From positions 372,001 to 436,000 of the forward strand of contig CAJQUW010001409.1 of NCBI GenBank assembly GCA_907163375.1: a stretch of 64,000 nt of DNA, written 5' to 3'. Shown one piece after another: positions 15,101 to 30,100 of the stretch. Each line of letters begins with the position of its first letter. Within the stretch, counting starts at the first letter, position 1. This stretch comes from Prostheceraeus crozeri. Lineage: Eukaryota > Platyhelminthes > Polycladida > Euryleptidae. The notes beneath the pieces were generated by a model. It did no database searches, was not told the origin of the DNA, and saw nothing but the letters and a program-made list of their open reading frames with translations. Both the position numbers and the translations under genes were made by a program.

Positions 15101-18100
15101 ATTCCTTGTTACCTTGGTCGTGTTTTATTTCAAATAATGTTCTATACGATAGTTTGTCGTGACTTCATTGGTTATATTAACTTTTACATTCATTTCTCTG
15201 TGTCATTGTAATTGTAATGCTTTGGTTTCTATTCAGTATGAATAAACGCTTACTTACTTACATCCACTACTTGTGGCACGCACGTATCTGTGGATATGCC
15301 TTTAATTGTAAAACTCTATGATAGGTATGGAAAATTGAATTATTTGATTCTCAAATATGAAAAGGCACACATCTAACACAAGCCCTTGATTTGACGAAAG
15401 CTTTAAAACGAGAAAAACATCATCATTCGCAAAAAATGCTTCCTTGGTTTATTTTCAATAACTCTCTTCATTTTTACCAATTCTAGCAATTACTTAATAA
15501 CATCAATTGATACATGAATGTTAGACACCTGCATTGTTTAAAGATGTTCACTTACATCGAAAAGTTCGATGAAGATCCACCAAAACGCATCTTGGAAAAC
15601 AGCCACAGAGGCCTCGGAGAGGAAAATTTTCTTCCAGAACTTTCTAAATCCGGGCTGAAAAACATGCGGACACATAAATGCCAATTTCAATACAACAAGA
15701 ACGTCTGACACAATAATACATAGACAAAATCATGACAAACAACATTATAAAATTAATTCTAAAATTCTGATAATACCTGCCTAATCTACAAAACCCTCTC
15801 TCTTTCTATGCAAATTTGCAATGAAACCGCATGTCTGGTGTCCAGTGATATGTGGGCACGGACTACTAAATGTGCTGTCCTACTTCGATGATTGGACAGA
15901 AGACGCGAACCGGGAACCTTGAAGGCGGGACCGTGCAACACAGTGATGAGTAATTGAATAACTCCTTTACGACTCTATCATCTACTTTTTGCAGACGACT
16001 TCTGCATAGCTTACCAAGCAAAAGAATTCAGTTAGTTGAAAACCGTCCAAACGAAAGAAGCAACTCTGAACTGAACATTTTTGTCAACAGTAACCGACTG
16101 AAGCACGACCATGAGCCCGTCTATCTCGGGGTAACACTCGACAGATCCCTGACCTACAAATACCACCTCCAGAAGGCTGAGGCCAAAGTGAGAACAAGAA
16201 ACAATATGTTAAGTATGCTGGTAGGAACGACATGGGGAGCCAATGCTGAAACCTGACGAGCCTCTGCTCTTGCGCTGTGCTAACGAACTTGCTCTTGAGC
16301 CTAACGAACCAAACCATGCGCACCATTAGCGGCACTATCCGGTGCACCAATACGTAATGACTACCAGTGCTCTGTAACATGCCCCCTCCAGTCCGAAGAG
16401 AGAAGACAACATCAAACCTCCTTCCAATGCAATCCCGACCTTACCATTCACATAGACCTACGGAACACAACTGTCCAGCGATTGAATTCCCGACAACCAA
16501 TTTGGAGAAAAGCCGCCTGTTCAAAATGCGACCTAAACCTTGCTTGGAAGGAGAGTTGGCAGGACAGCAATGTTCACAACAGATCCCTGATCGGCGACCC
16601 AACAATGCGAGTCCCTGGTTTTGATCTTCAACCAGCCCAGTGGACGCTGCTGAACCGTTTCAGAACAAGTGCCGGCCCTTGTAAGGATTCTCTACATCGC
16701 TGGGGACCTCGGAAATCCCTTTTATGCACCAGTGGAGAGGTTCAGACGATGTCGCACATCGTGGAGAACTGTCCGATCAAATCCTTCCGTGGCGGACTGA
16801 AAGATCTGCACCTGGCCTCCAATGACGCTATCCTGTGGCTGAAGAACCTGAAATTTTGACTTGTTGTATTTCTGCTTTTCCCTTATACTGTCTTCTAGCA
16901 TGCGAATACATGCTTATACTTTTTGCAGAACCTGATTGTGTAGACTAATCATATGCTTTCCTCCATCAAAAATCCAAAACGCACAAAAAACCAATTGCCA
17001 AATCGAAGTTTCTGCAAAATCATCGAAATGATCTCTTATTGTTATTTTTGTATTATTACTATTGCGCTCCTGTCAGAGTCATGGGTTCCTAAATTGAAGA
17101 AATAAATAGAATATCACTATTATTACCCGCAAACGAGTAATTACTCAAACTTTTATCCACAGTATGCAGACAGTATTATGAATATAAATTTTACATCAAA
17201 CGTTGAATGAAATACGTTGAAGTATGATTTTCACAGAAGCATTGATTTCCACAATCCGGATACACATTTTATCTACATGTGCATGTCAGTCACGTATTAC
17301 AGAAGAAAAACAAACAACAAATCAAGAGGTACAAAAACGATAAGACTTCTTTCAATCACGAGTTTTTTATTATCGACAAAACTCTGTGAATTTCCTGATA
17401 TCAGCAGCAATAACGGTTTAACTTACGTTCACATTGATGGCCTTCATCACACGATGCAGAATTTGAGGTCCTTCAAGTGATCCAGGCAATTCAGTCAGTT
17501 CAGTGGCAAGAAATCCAGGAAATGTACAATGTTCAACTGCTCGACGTTTCATTTCCGAAATTGAATCAGTCTTGTTTGTCTGCAAATGATGCATGCTCAA
17601 ATGCCATCAAAAACAGTGACATGGATCACCAACAGCAACAGCTGACAAAATTCTCGTTAAAGAAAATCGAAACGTAAAGCCTGAGTCAATTTGAAATTTT
17701 GGGATCTTCTAGGAATTGCATATAAGAACCCTTGGCCGTCTGTTTTTTGAATGCATGCTTCTGTATAATTATGACATCACGAAAGACAAATTATTTAGGA
17801 AAACACAACAAAGCACTGTCAATTACAAGGTAACAAGAAAAGATACTACAATAAGCAGCAAGCTACTAACCGAAAACCCGAATATGTTAGTCAAAGAGAA
17901 ACATTTTTTCTAGTCTCTGATTAGTTTTTTGAAATGGTCCTTAAGAATTTCCGCACGAACTTCAGTAATTGATTGAAGTGCTAGCATTGGAAAAATCAAG
18001 ACCAACAAATAGCCAATGTTGCATGAATTTCCATATACCATCACTACATAGAAATACATACTAGTAGCCTCGTGTTAGATGGCCTAGTTGATTTATCTTT

Positions 18101-21100
18101 TATAAGAGATCGAGAGGAATTCATCCGATGGCCCAGGGCAAGTGCCTCCACCCACCTATAATCAGGCCCCAACTGGAAAACCTTCATTATTTCATAGCAA
18201 GATAAGGACAAATTGTGATATAACCTTTCAAAGTAAGTTGCACATTCGATTAAATGCAACTTTCTTTATAAACTGATAATTTCATAGAATTGACAATAAT
18301 TAAATTAACAATTAATAACAAGCTGCATACGCGTAAATGCATTCTCGAAACACAAGAATAATGCCACGTAAAATAACTATACAAAATTACAAAAGGCCCT
18401 ATTGTAATACCATGAATATACTTCAAACAATAACTTCAAACACTGTGCACCATAGGAAGTCTTTGAAAAGAAGACCGTAGGAAACATCAGAAAAACTAAA
18501 ACTACACTTGCTGCAACATTGATAAATGAAAAACTTACCGACCGCCTTGCAGTTTGTGCGATAGTAACTTGACTGTCTGGACCAGTACGATTAGCTAAAA
18601 ACATACACAGACATCAAGAAAAATTCATTATGTTGTAAAAATGAAAATATACTTACAGAGAGCAGATGCATCTTGTTCGACGCGACTCTTTTGGTTAGAA
18701 AAGGTTGTTCCATTTAAATTCAGCACTTTGTCTGCATAGTACATGAGTGTATTTTCGAAACTGGATAGATCATCGCCAATCTTGTCCAATGCACTCATAT
18801 CAATGGCTAAAAATATTAAGGAATTATATTTCACTTATCAACAAAATCATTTTGGAATGCTTTTGAAAAATGAATATGAGTACATAAATATATATGAAAT
18901 GAATACAGAAATGAATATCTGAAGCATCAGCATTCACGATACTCAGTGAGCTAGAAGGTCAAAATTGTTGATAAAATTAACAACATCATATTAACATACC
19001 AAGCTAGCACAACAGCATTAATAAAGAAATCGCCACAAAATTGATCTTTGGAAATCATCCTCCAGCTAATTATACAATATTCTATAATGAAAACCAACCA
19101 ACGGTGCTGTCGGCCTAAAGTCCGTCGATTTTTGATAATTCATAATGAGCATAATTTTTGCTTAATTTTTCCAAGAATTTTTTTAAATCGAAAGGAGTTC
19201 GGAAAATGCTGCCTCTTCACTGAAAGGAATGTGCTGCTCAGAATGTCAGCCAGTGTCACACACTGCGAAGAGCTTGATATCCATTAAGCAATTCAACCAT
19301 TCAATAACAGAGAAGCAATCATAGCGACAACAAGAAATTCGACGTTGCACAAAGCTGCTCCTCTGTTCCTCCAGTGCGGATTCGTCCAGAGTCATTGAGC
19401 CTCACAGCCCAGTACCTACGAACATCTGCACGTCAAATTATAAAGATCTGTGTCTCTCACCGTCTGATGTGATGGGCCCAGTTTCTAGATGATAATTTTC
19501 TAAATTAAGCTAACACCAATTCTAGAATTCTCGCTATAAAAAGGCAACCACATGAAGCAAGAAATTCATCTACGTCTTATTATGTTTCATCATAGAGCTC
19601 AAATGAATGTTCAGATGTTGACCAAACGAAAACATAAATGAGGAAGTGATTACCAGATTTTTCATGTAAGCGCACTCTTTTGACTGATAACGAAAAATAT
19701 TGACTTGACAATAAAAAACATTGTACACTGAGATATGAGACCCATGAATTAGGATGGTACCGAAATTTGAGCAAAATTATAGAACATTTACCCAGATAAT
19801 ATAATCCCATGATTGCAACGGATTGGAGAGTCCAAGTCCCGGAATCGAAATTCATAGATCACCTATACATGTCTAACTTCATGAAAGCAGACGAAATAAG
19901 ACTATCCACAGTTTCTCAGCATTTATGTGATGGCGTACAGATTTTCCTTAGCGAACATTTCTTGACACAATTTTCAAATCAAACTTGCTTTGCAGGACCG
20001 CATGAATTGATGAAAACTTTCATAAAATATATTTATTACTAATTCAGATAAACGTAAATAGATATATGAGTCTTGTTTATACTCGGCAGCACATTAGGCA
20101 CGGAACATAATATAGATAAATCATTTATTATATTTTTTCAAAATGCATGTGGCAGCTATTTAAGTTTTTATAACCTATTTTTCAAAGAAATCTCAAATCA
20201 CATTAGACCTATATATTGCACAATTGCACAATGTCTGACCTATTTGAATGTATTGGTCATTTACTCATGCTGAGCACATCACACACTTTATTTTACACCT
20301 AAAATCAAGACTTTTCCTGATCAAATACCTTCAACAATTAACAAGAAAAAAAGTATCTCTATGTTCACCCCCAGAATTACACGCATTTAACTTTCAAGAA
20401 AAAAACATTTACTTGCATCAGCTAGAGCTATTGAAATATGAAAAAGAAAGTAACTACGTATGTATTTGAAATCCTTGTTCCCACTCACTCGCAGAGCTTA
20501 GATTATAAAAGCCTGGATGCACTTTTTGGGACACAAGGTAAAACCTGAGTAACACTGATTTAGAATTCTGAAGACGAACATCGTCCGTAGGTGCAAATTA
20601 AATATCACTGATAGGCATACCATGAATTTCAAAAATTCGGTAAATAAATGTTATTTCGGCAGAACTATTCATTGCTTAAATAAGATAGGTCTGAAACTGG
20701 TCTGAAGTCTTACAGATGCTGGCCTACTACATGTATAGCTGACCGGTCAGGCCCAAAACTCTTGGTCGGTTTTCACCTCCGTCCTATTTGCTTGCCTTTC
20801 GAACACGGTTGCAAAAACGACGGCGAGTGTACATGTCTCATACCTCCTCTGCCTTCGATACATATCAAATTTATAACTAATATTTAAAATGTTGGCTGTT
20901 GTAGGTTTGTGCTAGTTTAACTATTACAGCTGTTGTAATAACTTTGAATACCTGAAGCAGTGATTATAACTTTTGACTAATGTGATATTCTCATCAGATG
21001 GTAGACTGCATGAACACTAACATGTTTAGAAAAAAAGTCAATCAAAATCGATGACGATGAATAGCTCTGTAGCAAATGTGATAGAAGCTTTATATGTAAC

Positions 21101-24100
21101 TTTTCAATCAAACTGCAAATAAATTCAAAATTGCCAGTGACGGGATTTGAACTGACTTTTAAACGTTGCGCTGATGATCCCGCAAGCTTAGCGAAATTCA
21201 AAATGCCTAATTTCAAAAAAATTGAAAACGTTAAACGTTTATAAGGTAATGAGTTTGAATAAGAAGCAATATTTACCAGATTGTGCCACGAGACATTATT
21301 TACCCAGTATTGGTTCTTCATTATAACTTTGACTCGTCTAAAAGCTGTAGGAAGTAATAAAACCGAATTGCGATGTAATGATCCTATTTAATTTTTATAA
21401 CAAAAAATAAGATCATTACATCGCAATTCGGTTTTATTACTCCCTACAGCTTGTAGACGAGTCAATGTTATAATGAAGAACCAATACAAGGTAATGAGGA
21501 CGATGATAAAATGTGTACAAATAAAGATAATAAACTGAATGTCACAATCTGAAAAATAATATCATAGCGGCAAATAAAAGCGAAAAACAGTAATATTTTG
21601 CACGATAAATAATTCGACACAACTTCTGTATAATTACGAGCGTATTTACCTATGCTCAGATATTTCAAATCGCTAAATCCAATTTTTGCTTTCTTCTTCT
21701 ACATCATTCTTCTATACCGCTATAAAAAATTATTTTCCGAAAACGGATATACGAATGTGGTTCACATACACCGATAATACAGGTGAAATGGTACGAGTAC
21801 AAGTCAGTGAGACGGAGTGAGAAGAAAATGATAACACCTGCACTTTTTGATTATCCAAATTATCGCAAGTGATGGACAATGGGCCCTGTATCACGAACGA
21901 ATCCTGTTTTGAATTGAGACTTTGGAATGGACGGAGACCTCACACACTCACTGACCATCTTCAATGATAAATTTGACTTTCCCCTACAGGACTTGGAACA
22001 AAAGTATCATTGATGATTTCATAGCAAACACAGTTCAGATGAAATACGCATGTATCCCTTCTAACAAATACAAAATATAGTTTGTGGTAAATTATAGAAA
22101 ATAAAATTCTGCTACGCGCTGACCCAGGTAGAATAAGGCACGATGTGTTTGGTACGTCTCGTAAACCTTTATGAACCGAAGTTGAACACTTCAAAAAAAG
22201 TTATCAAACAAATTAATGTCACTGAAAGTGTTTGTCCTGCCATCGATCCTATTGTACGAGATCTATTTCTGTTCGTTCTCTGAAGGATGAGTTGCCCTTC
22301 GAGTGTAAGGCCCGTGTCGTTCATAAATTTGCTTGTGGTTGTGGATGCAGCTACGTGTGCCGCACTCAACGTGCTTTGTCTGCGAGAGTGTCTGAGCATC
22401 TGCCTGCATGGATCTACTCATGTGGCTTCCGTCCTCGCTCAAAGTCCTTACCAGATAGCGCTGTTATGTCCTACAATCTCTTTGACAAGTCTGTTCCTCC
22501 AATCAGTCATTTTTCTGTGCTGGCTCATTCTGTTTCTGTTTTCTTCTAAGCATTTTGGAGGCACTACTGATAAAGGTGTAAAAACTTACCTTGTGTATCC
22601 AAAAGCATTTCATTCTCTCGCTTGCTTTACCTTGGTAGATATCTATGTTAGTTCCGTTCGTCATTCGGTCCTTTTGAGTTGTTGTCATTCCGCTGTGTCA
22701 GTGTCGATTGCATTACTGTATCACTGTCAGGCAACCGGTGTCCACCCTTGAGCCGGCGAAAACGTTCGGGTGTTACTTTTACTCTTTCCTCTGTCTTATT
22801 TCACATTTGGATAAAGTATGAGGTTGAGGTATGAGGTTTCACGAGACCTATGAAAATGCATAGCGACATCACGGTAGGAACGACCCGCTTTTAGCATCGC
22901 AACTGCTTGTCAACGTTCATCATCAGTCATTTGCCTCATTTTGTAGTTCGATGACAGAAGTCCTTGGCATTCACGACTTATAATATCGGCAGACAATGGA
23001 TTACACATACTCCGATCAAGTTCATTGTTCGAGGCAGATAATGGACGCAGCACATCGGTGAACAGTTCTCGATCTTGATCGCCTTAGCGCAGTTTTGCTG
23101 GAGAGAAATCTTAGTGTCCAGTTTTAGAGTTTGTGCAGTATAGTTGTGTTTGCAGTCTACAAATTTACCAACGACAGACATTGCTTTAATTATTTGAAAA
23201 GTCAGTTGCCCTAATCCAAAATGAAAGAGTTCTCGGAACTAACTACTCGAGACGAAGGCGCGCAGAGAGAGGATAGTATGCTCTGTGATCCAGCCGAAAT
23301 TCTATGATTTATTTTGGATTCTGTCCATCATGATGTCAACTGAGCATCAGGAGATATCATGGTGACGTTCCTAAATCACTGCATGTCAAGCCATTTAGGT
23401 GCGTTCACAAGACAAGAACGGGACGAAAGGACCCATGAATAAATTCCATCGTTTGACTTATTGGTGATATTTTCATTTACGAATTCAGTCAAAATAAGCC
23501 TACATTATTTGGAAGTCTTTTCTATACGATCAGTTCTATACTTCAAAAACAAGAATTCTACCACAAACTTTATATTTCGAATGTAAAACTGTTAAAGCTG
23601 TATTTGAAGGGACTTATGAAACTATGAAAGGGCTATGAATTGATAGGAGTAAGCGCGAATAGAGTCGAAGATATCAGGATAATTTAAGGATAATCAGGAT
23701 CATATCAGTATAAGCGACTGCAGCCTATGAAATAAAATCAGTTGATTCATAATGAGGATTTTGCATCCGGTGTCTTTCTCCAGTATTTAGTAATCAAGTA
23801 GTTTTAGTAGGAAGTATAGAATATAATTGAAACTACAGATAATGATTGGGAATTAAAGAGTCCCTCACAGACCATCAATAAAATTTCCAGTGAGATACAG
23901 TGCTTTCAGATGAATAGTTAATTTTGAATTCACCATATAGTAACGAAAATAGTAAATATTAGTAAAGTAAAAAAAGTCATATTGCATAGATTTGATTTGT
24001 GACATCACAATTCTGTTGAAAAATAATAACTACTACAGAGCGATTCATAAAGAATGGATCATCCTCCCATTTGTTTTAATTTGATGCATTTTCATCTCAT

Positions 24101-27100
24101 AGTGTGCAAAACGTATCATTGGGAAGTTGTTTTAAGCATGTGATTGTTAATGTGACCAATAAATTATTCAAATAAAAATACTCAATATGATTTCTATGTA
24201 GTTATTATGAAACATATATTGATGAAAATGCAACTAACAAAATAAACTAATAAGCTAGTTCGTAATCGAAGTAATTTGTGCTCCTACCCTGATAGTGAAT
24301 GTCATCACCGACTTGCCTCGGGATTGATTTTATCAGATTGTCCATGAGATGCTGAGATATGTGTAAAGATCCAAAACTTACCGCGGTTTAAATTTCAGTT
24401 CATATTTAAGGATGATCCGTTTTTGTGAATCAAAATATAGTACACGCATTTATCGAATAAATGAAATGAATCAATAATGTGTATCAGGTCTTTGGAAGAT
24501 AAACGATGACAAATTCGAAATATATGCCTAACCATATCACATACTTCATTGCATATCGATAGATAAACTATCCCTCCGCAACACAAAAATTAATACATTA
24601 TTGCGAAGTATTAATCAACAGAAAAAGCAGAAATTCAGTCACTCTAGAAAGAGAAGTATTCCATAATCTGACAATCGCCGCAGAATATGATATGCAAGCA
24701 ATACATTAATACTTACAGTTCATTGCAAAGAAAATATCCTCTTCTGCAGAGTCAGGTAAAAGCAAGTATTAAAGATCCTGCATTGAAATATATATTTTTG
24801 AAAGCATCCTTTTTATTTGATTTACAGCATATTCTATGCATCTAAGAGCGATCTTTAGTGATAAGACGACATCACAAAGAGCACACAAGTGTGATATTAA
24901 TGCTGCGTTTAAAAATAGCCGACAGTATTCAAAGAATTCTGGTCTAACCTTTAATTCAAGTAGCATTGAAACTCCCTGTGCTCAGTCAAGTACTGTTGCT
25001 GTTAATGCTTTTCCGATGTTACCGCGAATTTTTTAAACAACACGTCTAGGTGGTAGGATAGCTCAGTTGGTTAAGGGCCGCGCTTAACCAGGGTTCGAGT
25101 CTGCCCGTCTCAATAGGTACCACCGCTCTCACTAGAGGCTACTAACCCTACTCTGATGAGAGCCGCGAGTGTGTAAAGGCTTCTCTATCCCTAGCTTTCT
25201 AGAATGGCTCTGTACTTTGGGTGGGACAGGGAGAAATAAAATAATCCTCGATTCATAGTGTGAAATTTGCGAAAGGTTTCCGAAAACATAAATTCACGAT
25301 TAGTGATCTAATGTGAAGAAGAAAAATTCAAATATGCAATTAGCAAATTAAGTGAATATTTCGGCAAGTATTCATTAAACATTTCTTTTAACACACTACT
25401 GACATGTCGCCCACGTAATGTACCTGCAATAATTAATAAATGCTGCTGCTTGCAAACACAATGTAAATAGAATAATCATAAATTAAATATTGAGTTACAT
25501 TCTCAGTCGAAAAATGGGAACATGCATGAATAGCTGCCATTTCATCCAGTATCAGGAATCATCAGAAGACCTAGCTCACATCTCCCAGCATCCAACACAG
25601 CTTCGTATTTACATATCGCACAAACTTACGCGACATGTCAGTGGTGTGTTAGAAGTAATATTTAATGAATACCTGTCAAAATTTCACTTATCATCTCAAA
25701 TGCATCCGGGATGGCTGCAACTTAAGATAGGTGTCGATGCTGATGTTGGGAGGTGTGAGCTGGCTCTATTGATGATTCCTGATTTTGACTGAAATGGCAG
25801 CAATTCAGGTTTGTTTCCATTTTTCAACTGATGATGCAGCTCAATATTTAAACATTCTATTTGCAGACATTCAGTTATCCAGTACAAATAGATTTCCTTA
25901 GTTGGCACAGCTCTCAGCAAAATATATGAAAATAATAGCCATATAATGACATTATAAAATGGTCCCACAACTACGAATGCAATTATCGAAGGGACTGGCC
26001 TGAGTCCATTGAGTCGAATATAGTCCAATAAAATTGGTGACAAACAATGTACTACTGAACTGATTCTAAGATGCTGGTCAAACTTAGCAAAGAATTTCAT
26101 CCAGAATAGTGTCCAAAACTCTCAGTATATTTTGACCAGCAAACTGAAGGTGTGCAGTGGTTCCAAAAACTAGCCTCAACCCGACCCGAAAAATCCAAGA
26201 AGAACCCGAAGCCGACACGACCCAGAAGCTTTGGATAACGCCGATCACAGAGTTGTTTTATTGCTAGCGTTCAGGGAAGTTTGTCTGTTAAGTGTGTCTT
26301 GGCCAAGCTATCGTCGAAGTCAACCTCGAAGAGAATTTGAATTAAATGCGCTTCCATTGAGAATTGAGATAACTTTCACGATTCATGATTAATAACAATG
26401 AAATCTATAGCTAAAATCCATAATTCAGCTACAACCAAATAGTAAGCACATTTGGCAGAATAGCAACTCAGTATCAAAATATCAAATGTGTATGCAATTT
26501 CGAATATATAAAATGAACTCGAATTGTGACCCACTACCAAATGTGAGATATGCACACTTTTACACTTTTGAAGAAGTTACCACGGAATTGACTGATCATG
26601 ATAGCGACACAGAGGAAAGAATATTATTCTACGAATCCTCCGTGTCATGACAAGTTTGGAGAGACAATGTTACTTAAATTAGCTTCGATGGAAGTACCTT
26701 ACTTTAATGCTCAGCCTTATCAATAGGAGTATTTTCTCGAACTTGATCATGTCACTTAAACTATCAACACTGAAAGAGCAAACTGTCACAATCAAAGACA
26801 ATGACCAAAATTAACCTAAAGGATGTAAGTGGATCCACAATACTATTCAGATTCGAATATAAAATGAAAGACAAATTTAGTGAATCGAGCAATTACTCGT
26901 ATGTAACTTATAACTATAGATTGACTAAAATTGCATCAATTCACAATGGAATATGTATAGATGAATTCTAACTGCATAGAGCATTATGATTCTAACCATT
27001 TATAACTCAATTTCACACAGTGATTTCTATAGATCGAAGGATGCACTTAACAACTTGGACAAGATGCTTAACTTAGCAGATCCATTTAACCTGGTGGAAA

Positions 27101-30100
27101 AGAGCTGTATAAATTAGATCTACTAAGCTGGCAAGCTTGAAATATGAGTCAAGAATTAGAATAAGATCTCAACTTTTGTGTGAAGACTTCATTATAATGC
27201 GGTTCATGAAATTTCCTTCATGACCAGCTTAATTAAGATACTTGTAATCATGTTTTCATTCTCTTTGATATCCAAAAAATTTCATTCTACTTATATATTG
27301 ACGTCTGAGGTTCCAAGTCGCTAGCATATAAACACGATAATAATCTGCAAAAATTTAGCTTTTTAAAAATTGATCAAGCTTTTTTAGACCGCAGGAACGC
27401 AATTTCCGCAAAAAACTCAATCTTTTGATAATAAAATTTTCACTGTATGCTGACATTTGTTTGAGTACCTACATGTAGACACTCCACCTACTACATACTT
27501 ACTATATGACTGCAACATACTCAAAACATGTTGATTTTTTCACGCAACCCAAACCTGAACGGGATACGATTATTTTTCCTCAACCTGAATTTAATAATCA
27601 TTTGTCAACATCTTCTTTGCTGCAAACCATTCAAAAACTGTAAGCCAGCGTCAGCAGGTCTCACACTAGAACACAAACAACTTATCTTGTCGATGTGAAA
27701 GACTTACGAGCAGCCTCCCGAAAGAGTTTTATCATTTCATCTTGAGTTCCGAAAGATTCTGCCTCTTCGGACAAGGAAAGCAATTCTTCCGATGTAATTC
27801 GCGTCGGCCATTCTTCCTAATGAAACAGAAAAAAAGTTGATGAGTCGCAATTCATGAACCTGATAGGATTGAATCAACTTTTTCAGATTATATAGCGGTC
27901 AATATATAACTAATTCCAATGTTTGAGTGGATTGAATTCCTTTGCAAGTTGTGAAGTAAAAAGTCTAATAGCATCATATTGCATATTTCATTATGCATCC
28001 GCTTTTCTACACTGCATATGTGTTTTGACACAGGTCCTATGAAAAATACATGTCTTAAGCAACCGAAGGATATTTCACCCAGAAATTCATTTGACATTCG
28101 AATAATAGTTTGTGAACATTATTCAAAAAATCGATTTCACTGAAAAAAAATTTTAGATGAATTAGAAATTGTAAGTGATCAGTATGAGCTGTTCAATAGA
28201 TTCATTACGACGGGATATTATGATGCCTGAGAAGAGTTTTTACTGAAAACATAACATTTGCAAAAGTTTACCGATGCTGCTGTTGAGCTTCGATAATCCT
28301 ATATACAGTGGAACATTTGCTATTACAGCTCCTTTTACTGTGCAATCTCTCTATGGTATAAAATTTATCTTTCCAGATCAAATACTTATCTTCCGTGTTT
28401 TGAGGCGAACTCTATTAATGCAAAACCTCTCATACAGCAAAAAATATGTTTTGGTTTCTTCAATGGCCTCCTCGTCACATTGCCAATCTTTTCTGATTCT
28501 ATGGAGAATAGGTGGGAGAAAGTTGTCAGATTCATCCCTCAAGTTATTAGGTGTTACTTAACTTGAGGAGATTTGTCTGCTATCATGTTGAGCCAACATA
28601 TCACCAATGCTAAGAAAAATTGTTCTGCTAAACTTATCATCCTTTAAGAAGTGAATAAGCATGAATATCTGAGAATATTCGTCTATTGCAATATACTTGC
28701 TTATCAATTGAAGCAAATGATTAATTACATAACAATCAGAATATTTTAAAGGGTGATGGAGAGCTCATGCGCTGGTAAAACGAATTGTACATGTATATAG
28801 ATGTAGAGGATAGAACAACATGAGTCCATTTGCGATTATGCAATGACAGAACTGTTGAGAGTGAAAGGAGATTCGTCTAACCATTTCCGACCTTTTGTAT
28901 TAGCTGAAGGAGCGGATGAGTTCCATGTAAATTCATTTTTCCATTGTTGTGACTAGCAGAGAATTTCGTCTAATTGGTGCTAAGGTAAAGGTGACTTCCT
29001 TTATAGGTTTCCTTTATCTTTTCAGAATTATGTCGGCCACTACGTGTGGAACCCGCTCGCCTGGGTTTTAGTGTTAATACTGGACGAATGTCTACCGATG
29101 ACTGACTTTCCGCAGTATTATGTTTTGTACCTTATGATACTGTATTATATAAGTATTTGTTATAAATATTAGTTATGAGTATTTGTGACTTTTTGTGCAG
29201 ATTTCTTGAGAGTTTATGCTGTGAGACTGAATTAGGATACAAATCCGACATACAAGACCATGTCGTCAACATATGACATGTGTGACATGGTTAAAGCCAT
29301 GTTATAAATTCATACTTGTATTTTTAATTCGGAACTGACTCTACTTGTTTTGTCTGTGTGAAACCTAAACCAATTCTCGTAAGGGTTAACATAACAAACT
29401 TGTATAAATTTGTGAGAGCATTATCAGTCCTTCCAATGAGCATCAATACTTGTTGTAAATGCTAGAAAAAATCATGTTTACCCTCTATATCTAAACTGAG
29501 CGCTACACACGATTCAAAAATACTGAACTGTACAATCACATTTATCCATCCATATACTGCCACTGGCGCGTCATCCATATATGATTCCCAACCAATCAAC
29601 GAATCGGGCGCTCCTAAAGGCTGAGTTTCGGCATCTATCCCTAGTATGAAGGTAGCATAAAAGAAAATAAATAGTTGGTTTGATCGTTTGATCATAACTG
29701 ATTAATTGTTGTTGGAAGAATTATTACTTGCATTTTAATGTCATATAATTACTCGATTCTCTCATGGCCTTACATGATATTTCGCGAATTAATTGCACTT
29801 TTATTGTCTGATAAACATAGAAATCTTGCATTCGCTTTAATATTGATTTTTAATTGTAAGTAGATATAGCTATGTGATCTGAGACTGTACATAAAATCTC
29901 AGTGTTGGCGTTTTTATGACAGGCTGTGTATGTTTCATAGTCAGCTATTTCTTTTTGTGATTATTGATGATACAGCTATTTTTGACATTTGAGCAAGATA
30001 TTAGCAGGCAACATTTTGATCTGACAATTGACGATCTGTAAACTGGTGGTTTATGTGGTCAAAAGTGTATGTAAAAGATTGTTTCAATATACACAAGTGA

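Larger units (their letters stand above)
18807..24716. other. FAM227 intron 6
   Basis: 5.9 kb. Holds the hairpin at 21307..21487 and the Penelope remnant at 22.2-22.5 kb. The rest is AT-rich without recognisable coding. Confidence 0.5.
24744..27707. other. FAM227 intron 5
   Basis: 3.0 kb with a SINE (25052) and a MITE (25496). Nothing recognised in 25.85-27.7 kb. Confidence 0.5.

Noticed and set aside
22287-22751. 154-residue plus ORF
   Set aside because: Shadow frame over the Penelope nuclease frame; leucine/serine-rich without family features.
24395-24586. 63-residue minus ORF next to a GTAAGT donor
   Set aside because: No suitable acceptor and its phase does not fit the flanking FAM227 exons.
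25052-25125. tRNA gene
   Set aside because: Good A and B boxes but no complete cloverleaf, and a SINE-like body and A-rich tail follow.
25696-26100. 134-residue minus ORF
   Set aside because: Overlaps the MITE end, no known domain, no splice context.
27888-28064. Minus reading GPVSKHICSVEKRMHNE as a FAM227 exon
   Set aside because: No good donor in phase 0 before a stop; exon 4 at 28079 fits phases better.
28272-28319. Alternative frame of exon 3 (NVPLYIGLSKLNSS)
   Set aside because: Leaves phase 1 and cannot join exon 4, which needs phase 2.
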